Part shown: positions 1-6,730 of the stretch, piece by piece
How the letters are laid out: each line of letters opens with the position of its first letter
Position numbering within the stretch: the stretch's first letter is position 1
Assembly (NCBI GenBank): GCA_964631295.1
Contig: CAZVXI010000117.1
Coordinates: forward strand, 1 to 10,236
Direction of reading: 5' to 3'
DNA length: 10,236 bases
From: CAZVXI01 sp964631295
Lineage (GTDB): Bacteria; Planctomycetota; Phycisphaerae; Phycisphaerales; SM1A02
Made by a program: the position numbers and the translations under genes
The notes under the pieces: generated by a model
What the model was told of the DNA's origin: nothing
What the model saw: the letters and a program-made list of their open reading frames with translations, nothing else
The model's database searches: none

Positions 1-1571
1 CCGTCTTCGGCGATCTGATCGAACTGCTCGACCGCGATGAAGACACATGGGTTGTGCAACGCCGAATCGAGGACCTGATCGACCAGCAGGGTGCGCTCGA
101 ACAGCAAACGCAGCGGCTTGGCAACGAGACGATCGGCCGCGCGCCCGACGAACTCACGCCCGAGCAGCGCAGCGCAATCGAGAAGATCGCAGAAAAGCAG
201 CGCGATCTCAGCCAGCAGGTGCAGGACCTGATCGAAGAAGCGCGCGACAGGGCCGAAGCGCTCGAAGATGTCGATCGCAATGCGTCGGCAGGACTGCGGA
301 CGGCTGCCGAGACGGCCGAGCAGCGCGAGATCGACCAGGAAATGCAGCGCGCCGCCGAGCAGGCTGAGCAGAATCAGATGCAGTCCGCGCGCAACTCGCA
401 GCAGCAGGCGCGTCAGTCGCTCGAGCGCATGCTCGAGGACATCGAAGAAACCAAACGCGCCAAGGCGCAGGAACTGCTCCGACAACTGGCCAGCATGATC
501 GATTCGATCAAACGCCTGATCGCCGTTCAGGAGGACGAACTGATCGCACTCGCGCAGTCGATTGAGAGCGGCAACTTCACCGGCCGCGACCGCGCGATGA
601 TCCGCCTCAACCAGAACACGGTCGCCCTTGCCGGGGAAGCGCGGGCAGCAGGCCAGGCGTCCCGTCGAATCGCACGATTACTCGACCGCGCGGGTGATGC
701 GCAGGGGTCGGCAGTCGTCGCGCTGCGGGCTGATCCGGTCGACTCCGAAGACGCAACCATCGCCGAGGAACGGTCGCTGGAACTGCTCAGGGAGGCTGTT
801 GCGCTCGCTGAGGAAGTCGAGCAGCAGGTAGAGGAAGACGAAGTCCGCCGGCGACGCGAGGAACTTCTCGAAGCGTATCGAACAGCGGCCGAGCAGGAAG
901 TCGCACTGCGCACCGCGACGCTGGAACTTGCAGGCAACCTGCCGCTGAACCGTCGGCAACTCGTCGAGGCGCGCAGGCATGGCACCACGCAGGACGACAT
1001 CCGCGAAGCGCTCGATGTGCTTCGCGCGCAGACATCCGAACTGCTCGACTCGCCAATATTCTCGCTTGCGCATCGTCGCATCGACGACTGGGCGCGCGAG
1101 GTGACAGGCCAGATGACGGACGGCGAGGTGGGCATCGATGTGACCGATCGCCAGGCGCGCATTGCCGACAGTATCGGCCGACTGATCACCGTGCTGGAAG
1201 AGACGCTCTCACCGCCAGATGAGTTCGTGCAGAATGAGGGACAACAGCAGCAGGGTGGCGAGCAGGGCGGGCAGCAGGGTCAGCCGCAGGACGAGTTGAT
1301 CCCGCCGCTCGCGGAACTGCGATTGCTGCGTGGCATGCAGGAGCAAATCTACCAGCAGACGCGAGCACTCGACAGTCGCGGCGATCTCGACGATCTGCAG
1401 CAGCGCGATCGCCTGCGCGAACTCGGCGATGAGCAGCGGGAACTGCATCAACTCGGCACCGCGATGCTCGAACAACTCAAGCAGATGCAGCGTCAGCAGC
1501 AGCAGGGTGCACAGCCGCCCGCTCGTCCTGAAACGCCGCCCGATGCGCCCGAAGGAGGCGAGCCACAATGA
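1..1571 (+). CDS. Large Q-rich coiled-coil protein, C-terminal part (5' end outside window)
   Basis: The frame is open from the first complete codon at position 3 to the TGA at 1569-1571, giving 522 visible residues. A GTG at 54 is only an internal valine, because coding-like sequence (VFGDLIELLDRDEDTW) precedes it. The protein is almost wholly charged and helical, rich in Glu, Gln, Arg and Ala with heptad-like Leu spacing, as in long coiled coils. Low-complexity Gln/Gly stretches lie near residues 410-435 (EGQQQQGGEQGGQQGQPQ) and near the end, which closes with a Pro-rich tail (RPETPPDAPEGGEPQ). No enzymatic motif is visible. The composition resembles the coiled-coil halves of large DUF4175-like proteins encoded beside MoxR/DUF58/vWA genes in planctomycetes, but that assignment is inference and the N-terminus, where membrane segments would lie, is missing. 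It overlaps the next gene by 4 nt, so the two are probably co-translated. Function unknown; probably structural or scaffolding in the envelope. Confidence 0.8.
   Translation, partial: VFGDLIELLDRDEDTWVVQRRIEDLIDQQGALEQQTQRLGNETIGRAPDELTPEQRSAIEKIAEKQRDLSQQVQDLIEEARDRAEALEDVDRNASAGLRTAAETAEQREIDQEMQRAAEQAEQNQMQSARNSQQQARQSLERMLEDIEETKRAKAQELLRQLASMIDSIKRLIAVQEDELIALAQSIESGNFTGRDRAMIRLNQNTVALAGEARAAGQASRRIARLLDRAGDAQGSAVVALRADPVDSEDATIAEERSLELLREAVALAEEVEQQVEEDEVRRRREELLEAYRTAAEQEVALRTATLELAGNLPLNRRQLVEARRHGTTQDDIREALDVLRAQTSELLDSPIFSLAHRRIDDWAREVTGQMTDGEVGIDVTDRQARIADSIGRLITVLEETLSPPDEFVQNEGQQQQGGEQGGQQGQPQDELIPPLAELRLLRGMQEQIYQQTRALDSRGDLDDLQQRDRLRELGDEQRELHQLGTAMLEQLKQMQRQQQQGAQPPARPETPPDAPEGGEPQ
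1552..1558 (+). promoter_or_regulatory. Shine-Dalgarno for the second Q-rich gene
   Basis: AAGGAGG sits inside the last codons of the upstream coiled-coil gene, 9 nt before the ATG at 1568. It is the strongest ribosome binding site in the window and fixes the start of the downstream gene. It shows that SD-led initiation is used inside operons here, alongside the apparently leaderless starts elsewhere. Confidence 0.75.
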
Positions 1572-2341
1572 ACCTCGGCACACATACAATCTGTCGCGTC
1601 ACTTGCACACTCAGCGTGATGACACTCGCGATAACGCTCGCGGGACCCGTGCTCGCGCAGAACGCTGATCCTGAACAGGAAGCGCCGCCGACGTCAACCG
1701 GCCAGGAGAAATCCGGCGAGAACAAGCAGGATGCCAAACCGCCCACCCTCGATGATCTGCTCGGCATCGAAGAAGATGACTCAGGGGAAGGCGCGGCAGA
1801 AACAGCCGAGCGCCAACAGCAGCAAGAACTCGAGCAGCGTCTCGGCGAGCAACGCATGGCCGATGCGTTTGAGGGCGCGATCGAACAGATGCAACTCTCC
1901 GCCGAACTGCTCGATGAGAAGTTCGATGCCGGGCTTGGCACGCAGCGCGTGCAGGAAGAAATCCTCGCCGGGCTCGACACACTGATCGATGAGGCAAAGA
2001 AGAACCAGAACCAGTCCGCAGCGCAAAGCATGACGCAGCAGCAGCAGCAACAGCAGCGCAATCCCGGCCGTCAGAATCAGCAGCAGCGCGACCAGCAGAA
2101 CCAGAACCCGAGCGAGCAGGAGCGCAACCAGAACCCGAGCGACACAACTGAGGGTGATCCGCCGCCGCGACAGGAAGGCGACCTCAACACCATGCTCGAT
2201 GAGACTCGCGCAGAATGGGGCTCGTTGCCGGCTCGCATTCGTGAACAACTGCTTCAGGGCCGCCGGGAGAAGTTCTCCAGCTTGTACGACCGCATGACGC
2301 GTGAGTATTACCGCCGGCTTGCCGAGGATTCTTCGAACTGA
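1568..2341 (+). CDS. Exported Q-rich coiled-coil protein with conserved-looking C-terminal helix
   Basis: This is a 257-residue protein. Residues 1-30 form a signal peptide with a hydrophobic core (SVMTLAITLAGPVLAQ) and a likely cut after VLA. Residues 35-75 are acidic and disordered-looking. Residues 75-150 form a charged coiled coil. Residues 155-215 are a Gln/Asn-rich low-complexity tract that includes seven consecutive Gln and a 9-residue repeat beginning NQNPS. The last 45 residues are again ordered, with a Trp-Gly-Ser-Leu-Pro turn followed by amphipathic helices ending YYRRLAED. Similar ends occur, from memory, in other planctomycete Q-rich proteins. The start is set by the AAGGAGG at 1552 and the ATGA overlap with the previous stop. 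Both proteins are Q-rich coiled coils, so they may be partners, with the ordered C-terminus as a docking element. No enzyme function can be assigned. Confidence 0.85.
   Translation: MNLGTHTICRVTCTLSVMTLAITLAGPVLAQNADPEQEAPPTSTGQEKSGENKQDAKPPTLDDLLGIEEDDSGEGAAETAERQQQQELEQRLGEQRMADAFEGAIEQMQLSAELLDEKFDAGLGTQRVQEEILAGLDTLIDEAKKNQNQSAAQSMTQQQQQQQRNPGRQNQQQRDQQNQNPSEQERNQNPSDTTEGDPPPRQEGDLNTMLDETRAEWGSLPARIREQLLQGRREKFSSLYDRMTREYYRRLAEDSSN
2036..2056 (+). repeat. CAG/CAA microsatellite coding poly-Gln
   Basis: Seven consecutive Gln codons (six CAG, one CAA) lie in the low-complexity part of the second Q-rich gene. The tract is in frame, so copy-number change would alter protein length without disrupting it. 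Confidence 0.85.
2099..2142 (+). repeat. In-frame direct repeat, 27-bp period
   Basis: The 17-base unit AACCAGAACCCGAGCGA occurs perfectly at 2099-2115 and 2126-2142. The 27-base period is nine codons, giving NQNPSEQER then NQNPSDTTE. It looks like a recent in-frame duplication in the disordered linker of the exported Q-rich protein. Confidence 0.85.
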
Positions 2342-2404
2342 GATGCTTTGTGCGCGCCTTACTGAGCGGAGCGCCTGACAGATACGAGACGGACGGAGCC
2401 AGCC

Positions 2405-3523
2405 ATGATCCAGCGACAACACGAAGCCATCCTTGCTGCATCGATGATTGCCTGTTTGGCCGCAGCAAGTTTCGCGACCGAGAGCGCGCCGCTTCAGTCG
2501 CCGGTCGTCAGCGCGCAGGATGCCGGAGCGCAAGGCGGCCAGGACGCAGAACGCCAGGGCAACACCGCAGAGAACAACCCACTCGCTGAGGAAATGACCG
2601 AGGACCTGCACAAGGCCGTCGAGCGCGGCTTCGTGTATCTCAAGGCCCAGCAGAATGATGATGGCTCTTTCGGTCGCGGTCGCTACGGCAAGCACGTCGG
2701 CATCACCGCGCTGGCCGCGCTCGCATACATGGCCGATGGAAATCTCCCGGGGCGCGGCGAGTACGGCGAACAGATCGAGAAGGCGCTCGAGTTCGTGCTG
2801 TCACACGCAACAGAAACCGGCCTGCTCGCTGCCGAAACATCGCACGGACCGATGTACGGCCACGGGTTCGCAGCGCTGTTCCTCGGCGAGGTGTACGGCA
2901 TGAACCCCAACGATTCACGCGTGCGCGATGCGCTCGTCAAGGCTGTCGAACTTATCGTCGGCACGCAGAACGAGGAAGGCGGCTGGCGCTACAACCCGGT
3001 CCCCTACGATGCAGATATCTCTGTCACGATCTGCGAGATCATGGCTCTGCGCTCTGCCCGCAACGCAGGCATCAAAGTGCCGAAGGAAACGATCGACCGC
3101 GCCGTCGACTACGTTCACCGCTGCCAGAACAACGATGGCGGCTTCCGTTACATGATGCAACCGGGCGGGTCTGCCTGGCCTCGAACAGCAGCCGGCGTCG
3201 CGAGCCTGTTCTATGCGGGCATCCACGAGGATGATTCGATCGACCGCGGGATCGAATACCTGATGCGCGAAGCCTTCCCGGGCCGCAACACCGCAGGTCA
3301 GGCGCATTACTACTACGGGCAATACTATGCCGGCCAGGCGATGTACCTTGCAGGCGGCGAGTCGTGGGAAAAATGGTGGCCGGCCATCCGGCGTGAACTC
3401 ATCGACAAACAGGCGGGCAATGGCGGCTGGCTCGATCATCACGCCGGCGGAGCGTATGCATCAGCAATGGCGCTGATTGTCCTGCAGATGCCCAAGCGAT
3501 ACCTGCCGATCTTTCAGAAGTAA
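2405..3523 (+). CDS. Exported prenyltransferase/squalene-oxidase-repeat (alpha-alpha toroid) protein
   Basis: This is a 372-residue protein. Residues 1-24 are a signal peptide (cut near ASFA|T), followed by a Gln/Ala-rich linker to about residue 60. The rest is an alpha-alpha toroid with the repeated turn seen in squalene cyclase and prenyltransferase beta-subunit folds: QNDDGSFG (83-90), QNEEGGW (188-194), QNNDGGF (241-247) and GNGGW (348-352), each followed by an Ala/Leu-rich helix pair. The acidic DxDD catalytic motif of squalene-hopene cyclases is absent. The nearest resemblance, YDADIS at 201-206, is in the wrong context. With a signal peptide as well, a true cyclase or protein prenyltransferase is unlikely, and a binding or structural role is favoured. 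The ATG is preceded by ACGGAG (2392-2397). The gene lies 63 nt after the second Q-rich gene, and no promoter or hairpin is evident in that gap, so it is probably in the same operon. The end (MALIVLQMPKRYLPIFQK) is typical of planctomycete members. Confidence 0.88.
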   Translation: MIQRQHEAILAASMIACLAAASFATESAPLQSPVVSAQDAGAQGGQDAERQGNTAENNPLAEEMTEDLHKAVERGFVYLKAQQNDDGSFGRGRYGKHVGITALAALAYMADGNLPGRGEYGEQIEKALEFVLSHATETGLLAAETSHGPMYGHGFAALFLGEVYGMNPNDSRVRDALVKAVELIVGTQNEEGGWRYNPVPYDADISVTICEIMALRSARNAGIKVPKETIDRAVDYVHRCQNNDGGFRYMMQPGGSAWPRTAAGVASLFYAGIHEDDSIDRGIEYLMREAFPGRNTAGQAHYYYGQYYAGQAMYLAGGESWEKWWPAIRRELIDKQAGNGGWLDHHAGGAYASAMALIVLQMPKRYLPIFQK

Positions 3524-3527
3524 CGCC

Positions 3528-4709
3528 ATGATGCGCAACACGATCAACCCAACCATGAAGACAACATGCGCCGGTGCCGCGCTTACATGCGCCGTCGTAC
3601 TCGCGATGCCGACGGCAGCGCAGGACACGCTGCTCATCTCAGAGACGCTTGATGTGACCGCTGTCGAGGTTGTGGAGATCACCGATACAGCGCTTGTGCA
3701 TCTCGACGATAACAACGGCTGGCGAACGCGCTCCATCGAACAGTGCATCGGTCTCGTGCGGCGCAACGCGCAGATGCGATCCACGAGCAATCGAGGATCA
3801 CTGCACCTTGTGGATGGCCAGGTGATTCCCGGCAGCATGCTCTCCAATGCCGACCCGGATTCGGACACGGTCGTCTGGAACCACGCATGGCTCAGCCGCA
3901 TCGAAGTCCCGCTCAGCCGGATCGCTGCGGTCCTCATGCGCGATGATGCGGTGATGCCAACACCCGGTGAATCAGATGTCGTCATTCTCGCCAACGGCGA
4001 TCGCTATGAAGGATTCATCCTCGACATCGGCGATCCTGTCTCGATCGACATGGATCAGCCGGACGGGTCGACCACTGAGCTGTCCATTCCGCTTGATCGC
4101 ATCGCGTCAATCGGCCTTGTTTCGCAACAGCAGGTGCCGGCGAACAAGCGCGTCTGGTTCACTGATGGGTCGATTCTCGACGTTCGCTACCTGCACGTCG
4201 GCGATGACGGCTTTGCCCGCCTGCAATCGGTGTGGGGCTCGGACTCAAGCGAGACGGAAATGCCCGTGTCGCGCATCGCCGGGGCGCTGTTCAAGCCGGG
4301 CGTACTGACGCCGCTCGCATCGCTGGATGTCGAGAAGATCGTCGGGCCGGAAGTTCGGTACATCGTGCCAGCACCTGTGTCTTCACCGGGACCGACACCG
4401 CTGGGCCTTGCAGAAATGACTCTGCGCGGCCCTCTCGCAGCGACATGGCGCCTCCCGCGCGGCTGCCGCCGGTTCGCCGCCGAGGTGGAGATGCCCGAGC
4501 ACGCGCGAATCTGGGGCGATTGCGAGCTGATCGTCCGCGTAGATGGCGACATTCGGACACGGGTCCGCCTCAATCAGGCCAATCCGAACGCGTCCATGAA
4601 CATCGACATCGCGGGCGCGAGCGCGCTCACGCTCGAGATCAGCGAAGGGCAGCGCGGTTCGATTCAGGATGAACTGATCCTTCGGCGGGCCATGCTCCTG
4701 TGTGAATAG
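3528..4709 (+). CDS. Exported repeat protein with C-terminal NPCBM-like domain
   Basis: This is a 393-residue protein starting at ATGATG only 4 nt after the toroid gene. An earlier in-frame ATG at 3477 would overlap that gene and add an Arg/Cys-rich stretch, so it is rejected. Residues 1-31 are a signal peptide (AGAALTCAVVLAMPTAAQ). Three beta-rich repeats of about 59 residues each open with an (D/N)G turn and close with P(L/V)(S/D)RIA: 96-133, 156-193 and 213-251. A degenerate copy may precede them. The pattern resembles the small Lsm-like modules (NGD..G) found near DUF481 proteins; that link is inference. Residues 319-391 fit an NPCBM-like beta-sandwich: a RRFAAEVEM strand, then ELIVRVDG, then DIAGASALTLEISEG, ending RRAMLL. 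The usual DHADW motif is replaced by QDELILR. A carbohydrate or peptidoglycan-binding role in the envelope is plausible but unproven. Confidence 0.82.
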   Translation: MMRNTINPTMKTTCAGAALTCAVVLAMPTAAQDTLLISETLDVTAVEVVEITDTALVHLDDNNGWRTRSIEQCIGLVRRNAQMRSTSNRGSLHLVDGQVIPGSMLSNADPDSDTVVWNHAWLSRIEVPLSRIAAVLMRDDAVMPTPGESDVVILANGDRYEGFILDIGDPVSIDMDQPDGSTTELSIPLDRIASIGLVSQQQVPANKRVWFTDGSILDVRYLHVGDDGFARLQSVWGSDSSETEMPVSRIAGALFKPGVLTPLASLDVEKIVGPEVRYIVPAPVSSPGPTPLGLAEMTLRGPLAATWRLPRGCRRFAAEVEMPEHARIWGDCELIVRVDGDIRTRVRLNQANPNASMNIDIAGASALTLEISEGQRGSIQDELILRRAMLLCE

Positions 4710-4754
4710 ACACCTTCGCACGCAGAACAGCGCGCGAAACGATCCCCGAATCCA

Positions 4755-4760
4755 TAGACT
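4755..4760 (+). promoter_or_regulatory. Candidate -10 box of dedA-like gene (leaderless arrangement)
   Basis: TAGACT fits TANNNT and ends 7 nt before the ATG at 4768. No Shine-Dalgarno is visible in between (tgtcaca). Transcription from this box would begin at or next to the start codon. No convincing -35 is seen. Confidence 0.4.
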
Positions 4761-4767
4761 TGTCACA

Positions 4768-5430
4768 ATGCAGGAGTGGATTGCTGAGAATCTGCACACC
4801 TTCGGCCCGTGGGCGGTGCTCTTCCTGTTGCTGCTCTCGGGTGTCGGCATACCGCTTGGCGAAGACATCATCGTCATCCCCGCAGGCATTCTCGTCGGCC
4901 GCGGCGACCTGCCGTTGTGGCCAACGCTGATCGCTGCCTACGTTGGCGTCTGCGCTGCAGACATCCTCTGGTTCCTCATCATCACGCGCTATGGCGCGCC
5001 GCTGCTGCACAGGCGGTGGTTCAAACGGATGGTTCACCCGCGGCGGCTGCTGGAGGCCAAGCACCAGATGGAGCAACGAGGCACATGGGTGGTCATCTGT
5101 GCTCGATTCATTCCCGGCAGCCGGACCAGCGTCATCACCGTTGCAGGGCTGCTGCACCTCAAGCCGTGGAAGTTCATCCTCGCAACGTGCGCCTGCGTGG
5201 CAGTCACCGCGCCGATGCAGATCGGTTTCGGCTGGCTGATCGTGCGTGGATTCGGCTCGGGTGATGATGCGGAAACCATGCAGTGGATCATTGGCGGCAT
5301 CGTGCTCGTGGTAGTCCTCGGATTTCTCTACCGTGTCTGGCGCAGACACCGGCTGAGCGATGCCACGCGCCCGCCACGCGCTCGAGTGCGCTGGCTCAAA
5401 CGATTCCGCAAGCACCGTGCGACGCCGTAG
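4768..5430 (+). CDS. DedA/VTT-family membrane protein
   Basis: This is a 220-residue polytopic protein of the DedA (SNARE-associated/VTT) family. Characterised members move or recycle lipid carriers such as undecaprenyl phosphate and sustain membrane potential and pH tolerance. Family marks are present: Glu32 in GIPLGEDIIVIPAG (re-entrant loop), Asp65 in a membrane helix, and RFIPGSR at 113-119. The two Arg residues, six apart, match the essential Arg pair of E. coli YqjA/YghB. Hydrophobic segments lie near 12-30, 50-73, 108-150 and 172-190, and the C-terminal 30 residues are strongly basic. A GTG at 4702 is in frame but would add a polar N-terminus unlike the family and overlap the previous stop, so ATG 4768 is chosen. 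A 58-nt gap separates it from the NPCBM-like gene, with a TANNNT box next to the start. Which lipid it handles is not deducible. Confidence 0.9.
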   Translation: MQEWIAENLHTFGPWAVLFLLLLSGVGIPLGEDIIVIPAGILVGRGDLPLWPTLIAAYVGVCAADILWFLIITRYGAPLLHRRWFKRMVHPRRLLEAKHQMEQRGTWVVICARFIPGSRTSVITVAGLLHLKPWKFILATCACVAVTAPMQIGFGWLIVRGFGSGDDAETMQWIIGGIVLVVVLGFLYRVWRRHRLSDATRPPRARVRWLKRFRKHRATP

Positions 5431-5451
5431 ATTGTTTCAGCCCTTGCGGAA
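5404..5451. terminator. Inverted repeat across convergent gene ends, possible bidirectional terminator
   Basis: TTCCGCAAG (5404-5412) is repeated as its exact complement CTTGCGGAA (5443-5451), with the two convergent stop codons (5428-5430 and 5437-5439) in the 30-nt loop. Both arms lie in coding sequence and both encode Phe-Arg-Lys. The stem is 9 bp with no adjoining T-run on either strand, so it is not a textbook intrinsic terminator. It could instead reflect chance codon identity. Confidence 0.3.
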
Positions 5452-6027
5452 GCCGATGACCAGCCCGGCGGCGGCCGATCCCGCCGATGGCAGCGAGCCG
5501 GTGACAAACTCACGGAAACTGCCAGTCTGCCGGCCGATCCAGTCGGCGATCGAATCGTACTTCTCGCCGAAGACATCCCAGTTCACCTCGATGAAGCCGT
5601 AGTACTCGAGCGCGAAGTGTACGAGCAGGAACATGCCGATCGCGATGATCGAGATCTTCACGAACGTGCGCAGCGCGAATGCAACCGCGAAGCCGACGAA
5701 GAAACTGAAGCCCAGCTTGAACAGCGCCGGCGACCAGTCTGCATCCCCGGCGACATCGCGCGTTGCGTCGGTGCCCTCGCCTGCCTCGCCTGTCCCTTCA
5801 CCGCCGGACGGCGCAAAACCCCGGGCGATGTCGGTTCCGCTGTTCCCGCTGGTGGTGGATGTCGGGGGCGCCTCGTCGGAGCCGGCGATGGCGCCGATCG
5901 CAGACATCGCGCCGCCTGCAACCATGAGGATGACCGAGCAGAGCACAAGCATCTTCTTCCACATGGGAATCTGCGCGATCGGACTGCGATCCGGCCGTCG
6001 CGATTCGTCGTGTCGTTCTTCTCCCAT
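5437..6027 (-). CDS. FUN14-like membrane protein with N-terminal membrane anchor
   Basis: This is a 196-residue protein. Residues 1-22 are polar and cytoplasmic-looking, 24-48 form a membrane helix (MLVLCSVILMVAGGAMSAIG), and 50-97 are a Ser/Thr/Gly-rich acidic linker. Residues 101-150 carry two closely spaced membrane helices ending YYGFIEVNW. That block (KLGFSFFVGFAVAFALR, then VKISIIAIGMFLLVHFAL, then GFIEVNW) has the look of the FUN14 family. A Gly/Ala-rich helix at 180-194 (AAAGLVIGFRKG) completes the usual FUN14 layout. Eukaryotic FUN14 proteins are mitochondrial outer-membrane proteins; the bacterial role is not established. The ATG at 6027 is preceded by GAGGAG, which overlaps the stop codon of the lipoprotein gene. 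The gap is 11 nt, so the two are coupled. The extra N-terminal helix and long linker are larger than the minimal family of about 100 residues. Confidence 0.8.
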   Translation of the reverse strand: MGEERHDESRRPDRSPIAQIPMWKKMLVLCSVILMVAGGAMSAIGAIAGSDEAPPTSTTSGNSGTDIARGFAPSGGEGTGEAGEGTDATRDVAGDADWSPALFKLGFSFFVGFAVAFALRTFVKISIIAIGMFLLVHFALEYYGFIEVNWDVFGEKYDSIADWIGRQTGSFREFVTGSLPSAGSAAAGLVIGFRKG

Positions 6028-6034
6028 GAACAGT

Positions 6035-6040
6035 CTCCTC
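6035..6040 (-). promoter_or_regulatory. Shine-Dalgarno of FUN14-like gene, overlapping upstream stop
   Basis: On the minus strand GAGGAG lies 7 nt before the ATG at 6027 and overlaps the TGA (6041-6039) of the lipoprotein gene. Ribosomes finishing the first gene would be delivered onto this site, which favours coupled translation. Confidence 0.7.
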
Positions 6041-6617
6041 AGTTCCGCGAAGTGCCCGGCCCGGCGTCGCCCTGGCTGGATGTGTCGCCAATGGCATCAT
6101 CGTCGCCGGTCGAGTCGTCGAGGACATCATCAAGCAGGTCGTCAGGCAAGACATCGTCCATGTGCTCAGCGGGCGGTTCAGCCTGCTCCGTCGGCTCGGC
6201 AGGCGGGGTGTCCGGTTGCGATGTCGGTGCTGGAGGCCTGAGCGCGGTGGGGGATTGATCGACCGCGACACCCTTGGCGTTGCTCGCCTCGATGCGCACA
6301 CGTGTGCGGTTCATTGCACTGGTGACTTTGATCATCCCGCCGCCGCTCAGCGTTCGTCCTGTCACCATGCTGCCGATCGTACGGTCATCGACAACGCCGC
6401 GCTGCTCCGACTGCATCAGCAGGTGCAGTTCGCCCGGGCCGTTGTTTGTGATCAGCACGAACGGTGCGTCGCCGAGCACGCGGACTGTCGCGACGCGCTC
6501 CGGCTCCATGTCGAACGTGATCGTGAACCTCTTGGTGGAACACCCACCCATGGCTGTGAGCGAGAGCAGGAGGCAGGCGATTGATCGGACAAGCGGTGAA
6601 CGCGGTGTATGCATCAT
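6039..6617 (-). CDS. Predicted lipoprotein with acidic C-terminal tail
   Basis: This is a 192-residue protein. Residues 1-26 are a lipoprotein signal: Arg-containing n-region, hydrophobic core (SIACLLLSLTAM) and lipobox M-G-G-C with the lipidated Cys at 26. Residues 28-118 look like a compact beta-rich domain (FTITFDMEPERVATVRVLG, then PFVLITNNGPGELHLLM). Residues 122-192 are a disordered Pro/Glu then Asp-rich tail (DDVLPDDLLDDVLDD near 144-158). The frame stays open upstream for about 300 nt, but that stretch is basic, His/Arg/Pro-rich and non-coding in character. The lipobox and the ATGATG at 6617 with AAAGGGA upstream (6629-6623) set the start. No family is recognised. It is first in a two-gene unit with the FUN14-like protein, so a role at the membrane alongside it is a reasonable guess. 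Confidence 0.8.
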   Translation of the reverse strand: MMHTPRSPLVRSIACLLLSLTAMGGCSTKRFTITFDMEPERVATVRVLGDAPFVLITNNGPGELHLLMQSEQRGVVDDRTIGSMVTGRTLSGGGMIKVTSAMNRTRVRIEASNAKGVAVDQSPTALRPPAPTSQPDTPPAEPTEQAEPPAEHMDDVLPDDLLDDVLDDSTGDDDAIGDTSSQGDAGPGTSRN

Positions 6618-6642
6618 GAGAATCCCTTTGCTGGCTGAAGCG

Positions 6643-6648
6643 ATCATA
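6643..6648 (-). promoter_or_regulatory. Candidate -10 box for lipoprotein/FUN14-like unit
   Basis: On the minus strand TATGAT (5 of 6 matches to TATAAT) ends 25 nt before the ATG at 6617. That leaves room for a short leader carrying the AAAGGGA ribosome site. No good -35 is visible at 16-18 nt spacing. Confidence 0.4.
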
Positions 6649-6724
6649 CCGGCCTGTGCCGGCTGAAGCCGTTTATTGTGCTGTTCAGGGCAGTTTCCGG
6701 TCGTGTCGGCGGTGCCAGCCATGC

Positions 6725-6730
6725 TATCGT
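6725..6730 (+). promoter_or_regulatory. Candidate -10 box of zinc-ribbon gene (leaderless arrangement)
   Basis: TATCGT fits TANNNT and ends 6 nt before the GTG at 6737, the same spacing as upstream of tmk. No Shine-Dalgarno is present. The box supports the GTG at 6737 over the in-frame GTG at 6656. Confidence 0.4.

Noticed and set aside
527..1189. Long Ser/Arg-rich minus-strand frame within the first coiled-coil gene
   Set aside because: It is the antisense of Glu/Arg/Ala-rich coding sequence and its composition is an artefact of high GC.
1781..2695. Long open frame on the minus strand opposite the Q-rich gene, rich in leucine
   Set aside because: The leucine runs are the reverse complement of CAG/GAG-rich codons of the real gene. 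It has no ribosome site or recognisable domain.
3005..3022. YDADIS in the toroid protein as a squalene-hopene cyclase DxDD motif
   Set aside because: The spacing and residues do not match DxDD and it lies at a repeat turn. No catalytic cyclase call is justified.
3477..3527. Upstream in-frame start for the NPCBM-like protein
   Set aside because: It overlaps the toroid gene and adds a Cys/Arg/Ser-rich stretch that would bury the signal peptide. ATG 3528 is better.
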